This document shows, piece after piece, positions 56,433-64,000 of a stretch of 64,000 bases of DNA. The DNA lies in the NCBI GenBank assembly GCA_011319805.1, contig SJRY01000275.1:310001-374000 (forward strand). The letters run 5' to 3'. Below the pieces are notes generated by a model. The model was not told the origin of the DNA, did no database searches, and was given only the letters and a program-made list of their open reading frames with translations. The stretch's first letter is position 1; every line of letters begins with the position of its first letter. The translations under genes and the position numbers were made by a program. The DNA is from Macrocybe gigantea. Lineage: Eukaryota; Basidiomycota; Agaricomycetes; Agaricales; Callistosporiaceae.

Positions 56433-59361
56433 ATACGCAGCTGGCACTTCTTCATGAAATAGATCAAGCTTAATTTTGGCAAATTTTTTTTACCTGGCCC
56501 TGTCCCAGCCCAGCCTACACATGCGTGATTTCATTGTATTTCAGAGCATAGGTTCCAGCTTGCTTCTGTCGTTTCCGGAGTCCGAGCCCAAGATTGGCAA
56601 GCCGATAGACGCCGGCTTCCCTTGACGAGACGGATTATCGTGCACACATGGGTTACATCACTGAATCTTTACGGAGATTCGCAGGGAATTGTCGAGTGAT
56701 CAGCTTTGCATATCCAGCACGCCAAGATATTGCGGAGTTCCCGCGAATTCGCAGAAGCGATCTCATGAACGTCCTTGGAAATCGATTAATCACGGCCGGA
56801 ACGATATCCACGTTGCTCATTGTTGATCCAGACATGTTCTACGTCATGAACAATATCAATCTTGAGGCATCTTTGGACAGATTGACGCTTTTTCCTCGTC
56901 ATTAGGAAGTGGACATGTGCCAAGCCATTTTGGATGACGCTCTCGCCCGGTAGTACTCGCTACATCGCCATTGCGTGGTAACGGAGCTAGAATGTCTCGG
57001 TGTCGTTGAAATACTACGCTTCGCATCCGATTCTTCAAGCTCAAACCTAGAACCTAGAAACCTAGAATTCGGCTTCAAAGCTTAAGCGCCTCTAGACCTG
57101 TTTCTCCGGACTGTATCAGAGTAGCCCCGCGATTCTAGTATTGACATCTTTCCATGACCAGATTACAGAACTCGCTCCACACCACACCCATTCACTGATT
57201 CGGTCAACTTCTGCACTTGCGATGACACCAAAGGTATTGCAGGTGAGGTGATATCAGTGATGATATCAGATGCTGTTATCAACATCCGGGCGAACAAATC
57301 TGAGCTTCTGGCGTGCTACATAAAAATAAAAACCTGCGGATGAATTTCCACGCTGCGTCTTGAAGTCAGATTTTTGTTTCTCAGGTGTCAAAGGCCTCCT
57401 CTGGGTCAAAGTAATGCCTAAAGTCATAAGCAAAGGCGGCCCGATGATAGACAATTCGACAATCCCTCAGTCATGGAAATAATGTTCCCCATTTAACATC
57501 GAAGGCCTTTTCACGGATTCGAAAACGTTGGCTACAATAAAGCCATTATGGATTCCATAGAACTATAGCGCGCTCTGCCCATCCTGCACTGTCAGAGAGC
57601 TTATCAGCCTGGAATAACGGCGCTCTTTCAAGATGGAAGGCACGACTCGCGAATAAAGCGGGGAAAGCACTATACAATTAAGGAGCGACGACGGTGGCGT
57701 GCCACACACAAACATTCGTTGTTTAACGAGCGATGCAACTGCACGGTAAGTATAAAACCGAGAGCTTAAGAACGTTGGAATTCGCCCATCTCTAAGCATC
57801 TCGTCCTACAGTCTTGTAAGCGGTGGCCATACCACGCCGGTGCCCGTGGGTGAGTCTGGCCCAAGAATCCCTTTCCAATCTCCTTCGTTTAGTTGTCGAA
57901 TCTCGTACCAGATCATCTGCAAGGCTTTGTCACTGCCTTCCCGATAGTGTTGCGTCTGGGATGAATCTGAGCGAGCCATGGGTACCGCAGTACCACTGTG
58001 ATAGCGAGGAACTCATGACGACACCAGAGAGCAAATCCTCACGATGGTAGCCGCGGATCTAGGCAGTCTTGTGAGATAGACTCGGAGGGTCAGCGTGATA
58101 GTAGCATTGGACAGAACGTGTGGGCGGCCGACACATGGCGCGTGGTGCAAAGGACAATGTTGAAGTGATCGCTCTTCCTCGGCCAGGGCTGGAAGGAGTT
58201 GCGCTGACCCGCCCGCCAACGCAACTCCAAGGTCACGAAGAGACCGCCTGCGCCGGGGTTATGCGTTCCGTGGACGGAAGGCACGGGAGGCCTGAAAAAC
58301 GAAATGTTGATGATGAACAATCGGCCCCAAGTTAAGGCCCTTTTATGCCCCTGCGATAAAAGAGCAACACAAAAGACGTGCAGATACCCGAAAGCACGCA
58401 TTGCTAGAAAAAACCGCCTCTATTGTGCACAGGATCGGACCCGCTTCCAAGTTCAATGCTCTTTCACACAGTGATTTTGTCTATCGAATCAGCTTACACG
58501 ATGGCTCTTTTATGAACCTGGGCAGATGCATTTTATGCCTTTGGCAGGTTTGAACAATGAGGACATCAAGAACCATGCCGATGCTGAACGTTCTCCAACG
58601 GCGGGACGTCGAGAACGTGCATGCGCCACGAGGTGTCAGTACGGCTTTGTCAAGAGATAGAGGCAGAGCGTGGTTCGGTCGATGGTTATCCCCCAATGCA
58701 GGCGAACAGGCATTTCGGCATCCATGGAAAGACAGCACCAGAGCTTGCATACTTTTCTGGCCGCTCGACTCGAAGATCCAGAAAAGCCAAAGGATTCAAT
58801 GGTACTACATATAAGCTTGTAGTCGGGTGGCGCTCCATGCCGCCGATAAGAAATGGACATCTGGTGGCGACATTGTGGACTCGGATCATCCTGAAACCGG
58901 GTGAACTGATTTCTCAGTGCGATACGTGTACAGCATGTTGTCCAGATGGTACTTGGTTTATGAGGAAAACCAAGGGAGGAGGAAGACGAGATGGTGGATG
59001 ATCGGAAAATCGAAAGGCGTGCAAAACTGAACCAAAGCGTGGAGACGAATCAGCTCCAAATCTATGTATTTATAACATATAACTATAGTTAACAATAAAC
59101 AGCAATGGGGGTAAGTAAATGCGTTGGGTATGGTGTCGTTGCGGTTAGTTGAAAAGTGACGGTATGTAGAAGCATGCTTTGACGGCAGATAGTTAGACCA
59201 TATCAGCGATAGCGTACGGCTATTGAGTCACGAATGAGAGTCCAGAATAGTATATTCATTGGTTGAAAACCAGATAGATATAGCCATTACAGCAACAAGC
59301 CAGATTTACATATATGAAGAGAGAGAAAGATGAATCAACATTGAGCAGAAAGGCATATAGA
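56433..59361. other. 2.9-kb intergenic region, no gene supported
   Basis: Lies between the 3' ends of ATP synthase subunit b (+) and MPDU1 (-). Open frames up to 126 codons (58621-59001 on plus) have no recognisable domain. An AACCTAGA-type short direct repeat occurs around 57045-57068. Not obviously repeat-derived. It is long for convergent fungal genes, so an unrecognised or decayed gene is possible. Confidence 0.4.
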
Positions 59362-60418
59362 TTAATCCACCTTCCTGGACCATTTTCTGCCACCTGGAGC
59401 CGGTGAGCTGCGTTGCGGAGGCGGCGTGGCGACTCGATGCGTGGCAGGCGATTGCCAGGGAGCAGGCTCATATACTGGTGTGGACGCCTCGACTTTGACT
59501 GCCCTCTCCCTCTCGTGGAGATCGTACCCATTGCCATGCGCATAATGCTCCTTGACGCCGCCTCCGCCCTGGCCCAGTACATCCATAGTTGTGCACCAAG
59601 CACGAGGTTCAGGGCGAGTGCCAGCGCGAAGCCCGCAGAGACAAGCAGGTCGCCTACTTCCGTCGCAGTAGTGAAAAGCCGCGCGAGGCAGCCGGCGATC
59701 TGGGAGATGACAGCAAAGGCGGAGAGCTGCCCAGTGGATTGGGATCGCGCGTTTTGGCGGATCTGGGGCAGCTTGGAGAAGAGGGAGAGCGGAAGAGTGG
59801 AGAGCTGCAGGAGAGAAAGCGTGTTTGAAGGGATTGTGTGGAGGAGAAACGCGGTGGCGAGCGTAGCGAAAATAGCCGCCGTTATCTTTGTGCCTTTTGA
59901 GGTGGATGACTTCGATGAGACGGGGGCATAGGCGATAATAAGGATAGTGATAAATGCGTTTTGGATGGTAAGGAAAAAGTTCTCCCCGTATGTGGAGAAA
60001 GGAAATCCATTGCGGAATGAGTATGCAAGTGTAATCGCGTACGAGAGGGTCTCTAGTATGTACGCCGATAGCGAGAGGCCTCGCGCGGAGTTGGCGTTTA
60101 AGACTAGAAATGAAGAACGCTGGTGAGCAATCCACAAAATGACGACAGCTTTGCATACTTAGAAGAATTTGAGGTACTTTCATGATAGATCCGCCAACAA
60201 CAATCCCAATTCCGAGACCCTTTGAAAGGGAGTACTTGAGGCATTCAACATCGCCGAGGTGGAGGTTTTCGACTAGCGAAACGTAGCATTTCTAGCAAGC
60301 AGGATGGGAATGTCAATCATGATGGCAATGCTAGCAATACAAGTCGACGTACTTCTCCGACGATGGAGACGCCAAGGTCGCGAATAAACCACGGGAGGTT
60401 GCGCGTAATGGTGGTCAT
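59362..60418 (-). CDS. Mannose-P-dolichol utilization defect 1 homolog (PQ-loop protein)
   Basis: Three exons on the minus strand: 60418-60353, 60291-60159 and 60103-59362. The protein starts MTTITRNLPWFIRDLG and has multiple hydrophobic helices. The first PQ-loop is GGSIMKVPQILLI, followed by SARGLSLSAYILETLSYAI. A second PQ-loop occurs at SLFSKLPQIRQNARSQSTGQLS, then AFAVISQIAGCLARLFTT and ALALALNLVLGAQLWMYW. This order is diagnostic of MPDU1/Lec35. The family is an ER membrane protein needed for use of dolichol-phosphate-mannose and -glucose in N-glycan, GPI and O-mannose synthesis. After MYW the frame shifts. Adding one G in the run near 59570 gives a hydrophilic tail ending GGRKWSRKVD at 59362; the unshifted frame would end at 59256. 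Divergent from the BRCT-like gene by 99 bp. Confidence 0.85.
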
Positions 60419-60517
60419 GGTGGGGAGGAGTGTCGGAGAGCTGGTTACACGTTGCTGCCAACTCGGGCTGATCGCTCACGTGTCACTCGCCACTCCTTCA
60501 CGCCACCTTCCCCGACC
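60419..60517. promoter_or_regulatory. 99-bp divergent promoter, MPDU1 / BRCT-like gene
   Basis: Only 99 bp between two ATGs facing away from each other, so core promoters and 5' UTRs must overlap or be very short. Confidence 0.55.
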
Positions 60518-61793
60518 ATGTTGTTCTCCGGAAAAGGTGCGTTGCAAACCAGAAAACGCGTACGCAACGCGCAGTAACGTTCGTGTGTAGCCAACTTCAG
60601 CCCGTCTGTGCCGGCCTGGATCCAGGTAGCCTGGGGTACGGATTTTCCGTTTTATCATTACAGCTGGGCTCGGATCCACGTTGCATCTTAGTCGCGAACG
60701 GCGGAACGAAGGCAGAAACGGATCAAGATATTCGCGAGGCCCAATATTTCTTCTGCGAAGGACGCAATGATCCCTGCCTCCCAGAGTAAGCACGCGTCAA
60801 ATTGCACTGTCTCCACCAATGTTCAATTCCTTCTGCAAGCTGGCTTTCGCTGTCTTTGATCGTCCGTCAACTCCAGTTCTCGTCTTCGGCTGACATCTTA
60901 GATGTTGCAGGTCCGCCACATCGCCTGGATAGCAAGATGCGTTTCTGCGCAATTCCTTCTGCCGATTGCACCCTACACGCTTGACGGTCACAAAGCCTGT
61001 ATTACGTGTATACTATGCGCGTGGCCTGACGAACACGTTTTCTTTTTCTCCAGACGAGTTCGACCCGCAGGAAATCGGCTTCTCAGACACACATTTGAAC
61101 GATTCGAGCTCAGACGATGACGAAGAGAAGCTCAGGCGTTACAAACGTCCATGCTGTAAAAAGGCTGATTCCGAACCAGATCGTCAAGTTTTCCGGTCGA
61201 AGCGGCGTTCGACTTGCGGCGACAAGTCGGTTGGACGTGTGCAAAAGAGGATACGTTTTGAAACCGACCACAGCGACGAGGAAACGACATTGCAAGCGAC
61301 TCTGAATCCCGGCGATGCTGACGGAATTGACGCTCTCAGCCAAGTCTCGATGCTCGAAACGGATCCCGAAACCACCATGCAAGGGACTCCTGATCATTCT
61401 TTGCTACAGATCCCCAAGGCTCTGAAGTGTGACTACGGGCTCGCTGTGATTGATCTCCGCGTAATGACGAAACAGAAGCCCAAGGAGGATGAGATCAAGC
61501 ACTTCAAAAGCCGCATACAGTCTCTGTATCCGCGAATGGCCAGTGGTGACACAGCTACCACACTTAATCCTGGGGGCACAGGCGACCTCCCTGAAGCTTC
61601 GTATCAGTTCGGAGTCCGAAGGAGGTCCCGAGCAGCGTTTTGGAGACAGGTCTTGGATTCTTACTCTGGCAGCGGCCCTCTTCAACTGTCCATAGATGAT
61701 CTGACGAAGCACCGCCCGCCAACCATCAAGTCTTCTCTTTTTGTCGTTGGAAAAACTTACATGGGCAAAACATTTAAATTTCACCCGTCTTAG
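60518..61793 (+). CDS. BRCT-like domain protein, function unknown
   Basis: Exons 60518-60536, 60591-60625 and 60664-60785 join to give MLFSGK, ANFSPSVPAWIQ and LGSDPRCILVANGGTKAET with EAQYFFCEG. A further exon (about 60902-60985) gives VRHIAWIARCVSAQFLLPIA and PYTLD. The order LF-G, NGG, A-YF, then H-x-x-W-I-x-x-C and LLP-x-x-PY is that of a single BRCT domain, a phosphopeptide or protein-binding fold of DNA repair and telomere proteins. After the splice to DEFDPQEIGFSD come about 250 residues, acidic then basic (KRPCCKKADSEPDRQVF), with a C-terminal RRRSRAAFWRQVLDSYSGSG. The splice between 60785 and 60902 is not in phase with simple GT-AG choices, so that junction is uncertain. An N-terminal BRCT recalls Rap1 or repair factors; neither can be asserted. 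Confidence 0.5.
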
Positions 61794-62120
61794 AATACGC
61801 CCGCACGCTGCTCAAGTCTACTGTCGAGCCAAATCCGAGGTAAAGTTACATGCTGAAAGGAATTGCCATGTATATGCATTCATTGTGACTGACTGAAACA
61901 CAGTATAAGAATACAAAATGCTACTAAACTGCTATGATTGTTGCTGTTGCTGTATTCTATTTCTGCTTATCAACGAAATCAAGACCAAAAAGCGATTGAA
62001 CAGGCGGGAAGCCTTGTGTAGACTCTGGAAATGTCTGTCCCCTCCCGTTCCAAAAGCCAAGAAATGGTGCCGCGCGGCATAGGGTCGTCCACCCGCTTCC
62101 CGCATTTGTCTCAGACCGTT
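61794..62120. other. Intergenic between convergent genes
   Basis: Short region between the BRCT-like gene and the F-box gene. Nothing recognised beyond 3' flanks. Confidence 0.5.
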
Positions 62121-63762
62121 TCATGAAAAGCCTCTGATGCTGGGCACGCAGCGTGCAAAGAGCTGCTCCAGAAGTGCGTCAAACTGGTACCGATACGGGA
62201 AACACGTTAGGGTGAGCTGAAGACGCTGAAGAGCCCAACGAGGATAGCTTCGCCTTTCCATCTCAGCAAAAAAATCGTCCTATGACAGACCAATTAGCGA
62301 GGTGAAAAAAAAGGCAATGCAAAAAAAAAAAAAAATCCGCCTACAATACGAGTTTCAACCGGCAGTCTCGTCTTGTCGTATAGTGGATTTGCAGGAGCTG
62401 CAGTGACACATGGTTGGATGTCCCTGATGAGCAGTTCCAGCCGGTACAGCGACGGGAGCTCCTTCGCGAGGAGATCAACCAGTTGCGGTGTCAACACGAC
62501 CGATCCCAGCCTGAGCGACTCGAGCCTCTCCTCCGGCGGACGCGGTGCAAACGTGCGCAGGATGTTCACGATGTCCGCATGCGTGTGGTGCCTACCCGTG
62601 AACACCAGCGCGGTGATCGAACGCGAGAACTGGCGCAAACACAGGAACGACGACGAAAACGGGAAGAGGCTCGAGCTGACGTCGAGCGCGCGGAGCCCTT
62701 TGAGGCGGTCGTGGAGGAACGCGAGCTTGACCCAGTCCTCAAACGAGGTCAAGTCAACTGTGAGCCCCGCACCGCCGCACTGTGTTGCGCGGAGAGCGAG
62801 CGAGCGCAGTGTCGGGCTTTGGCGGTGGAGGAACTGCGCGAGCGCGAGCGGGTTGCCGAGGTGCGACCGGTCGATTGGTATCGCGATCGTGAGGTGCTCG
62901 AGGTGCGGCAGGAACTCCACCGTGCAGAACAGGGGCGAGAGGTCGAGAGGCTGCCAGGTCTGGACGTTGAGCCGGCGCAGGGTCCAGCGGAGGCGACTGA
63001 TGGCGGGGCGAGTGAACGGCTGAGGATGATGGCTTGGCATGCCGAGTCGACGCAGTCGTCGGCGCGAAGGAAGAGCACGAGCTCGTTGAGGTCGCAGAGC
63101 GGGGACGTGGGAGTGAACAAACGCTCAACATTTTTCAATGCGATGTCGAGAGAAAGCTTCCTTAGTGGAGTACGGAAAAGGGCGGACAGGAATGGGACGG
63201 GCGATTCGGGTACGGCTTGGAGCCCGCACCACATGATGTGGTAGTCGGTCACGTTGGGGAGCCCACGGAACACGTCCAGCATGATGCGTACGATGTCCTG
63301 GGCTGTCCTGAAGGGGTCCTCGAAATGGAGCTTATCGTGCTTGTGAAACATTTTCTGGTCCAAGAAGTGATTGGCGAAATGGCAAAGTTTGAGGCGCAGG
63401 GATTGATGCGCGAGGAACATGCTCGAGCTACTGCTGCCAGCTTGGTCGAGCACCTGCTTGAGAAAAGCAGGATAAACATGCAACTTGCGTACCCGTTTGG
63501 CAACCTCGGGATCCCTAGCATGACGGGGAAGGTAAATGAAAAATTACACGCGTTTGACAAAAATAGAAAACAACGGAACTCACTTGAGACGGACGAGGTT
63601 CCGTAGCATGCGATTGTCGAGGAACGCAAAGCTCATCTGTCTGTAGCGACAGTCCATTGCGAGCTCGAAGAAGGTACTGTTGAGGCTGAGCAGGTCGCGC
63701 AGGACAAGCGCGGGGATGAATTGCGCGACATGCAACCAGATCTCGTGTGGGAGGTCGCGCAT
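62121..63762 (-). CDS. F-box and leucine-rich-repeat-like protein
   Basis: Three exons: 63762-63584, 63514-62345 and 62279-62121. The N-terminus MRDLPHEIWLHVAQFIPALV is a typical F-box, which binds Skp1 in SCF ubiquitin ligases. It continues NSTFFELAMDCRYRQMSFAF. The rest is a string of Leu-rich segments (LRKLSLDIALKNVERLF, LNELVLFLRADDCVDS, LEHLTIAIPIDRSHLG, LRSLALRATQCGG, LKGLRALDVSSSLF), as in agaricomycete F-box proteins. It ends LLEQLFARCVPSIRGFS. The frame changes near 63015, and exon 2 is one base short of keeping frame; one added base in the CCCCGCC run restores it. Intron 2 contains a T15 run. An upstream in-frame ATG near 63872 (MLNGNIRS) is an alternative start. Target substrates are unknown. 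Confidence 0.8.
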
Positions 63763-64000
63763 GGTTATGGTGACGCCGAACGAGGACGCAGAAGGTGATT
63801 CGGACGTTGAATGTGCTGATGAACGAGGAGATAGGTGTTGCTGACGGATAGACCGAATGTTTCCATTTAGCATGCAGAACCGTGACTGACAGCTGGTAGC
63901 ATTTGATGACAGCCTTGGTATTGTGGGCTCCCCGGTCATATATCCTAATTTATATTTATTTATCCCGTTATATTTATGCTCACATCGTTGACGTTGCTCG
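63763..64000. other. Upstream region of the F-box gene, window edge
   Basis: AT-rich at 63935-63980. Contains the presumed promoter; no further gene seen. Confidence 0.5.

Noticed and set aside
1..64000. CRISPR arrays, tRNA or rRNA genes
   Set aside because: No regularly spaced repeats, no cloverleaf with A and B boxes and no rRNA sequence were recognised by eye; a tRNA scan would be decisive.

Overview
The window is nuclear DNA of a filamentous basidiomycete, most likely an Agaricomycete. The evidence is many short GT-AG introns (about 45-75 nt) with CTNAC-like branch sites, typical agaricomycete families (a DUF6533-type 7-TM protein, a lone P450, Ser/Thr-rich single-pass proteins) and gene-dense DNA broken by one transposon nest. 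No tRNA, rRNA or CRISPR array was found. Gene models were spliced by hand. For ten of them the exon lengths add up to an intact frame or the protein reads through without a break.

Layout. 0-3 kb: vezatin/Inp2-like myosin-binding membrane protein (+). 4.4-6.3 kb: cytochrome P450 (+). 7.9-10.8 kb: LisH/Flo8-type transcription factor (-). 11.2-17.1 kb: a 1790-residue protein with two START domains and a C-terminal membrane anchor (-). It shares a 245-bp divergent promoter with pyridoxal kinase (17.3-18.7 kb, +). 18.8-20.4 kb: Arp2 (-). 20.6-21.6 kb: mitochondrial hotdog thioesterase (-). 22.1-23.7 kb: secreted Ser/Thr-rich protein (+). 24.2-26.7 kb: AGC-type protein kinase (+).

27.8-37.2 kb is a nest of DNA transposons. 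A PIF/Harbinger-like element (29826-33542, TSD AAT) sits inside the transposase of a pogo-like Tc1/mariner element (27844-34600, TSD TA). That element appears in turn to sit in the left end of an older, unclassified element with GGTTG/CAACC termini. The transposase genes carry premature stops of C-to-T type.

37.8-45.7 kb: two Ser/Thr-rich single-pass membrane proteins with the same exon plan and the same C-terminal DAYGG tail face each other (37.8-39.8, + and 44.0-45.7, -), with a DUF6533-like 7-TM protein between them. 48.7-52.0 kb: heat shock transcription factor (-), behind about 3 kb of poly-A-rich non-coding DNA. 55.4-56.4 kb: mitochondrial ATP synthase subunit b (+). 59.4-60.4 kb: MPDU1 (-), 99 bp from a divergent BRCT-like protein (60.5-61.8 kb, +). 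62.1-63.8 kb: F-box protein (-).

The genes are mostly housekeeping: actin nucleation, B6 salvage, oxidative phosphorylation, dolichol-sugar use, stress transcription. No operon-like or biosynthetic cluster is evident. Five otherwise conserved genes need a one-base correction to read through. This suggests residual assembly indels, although genuine decay cannot be excluded from sequence alone.
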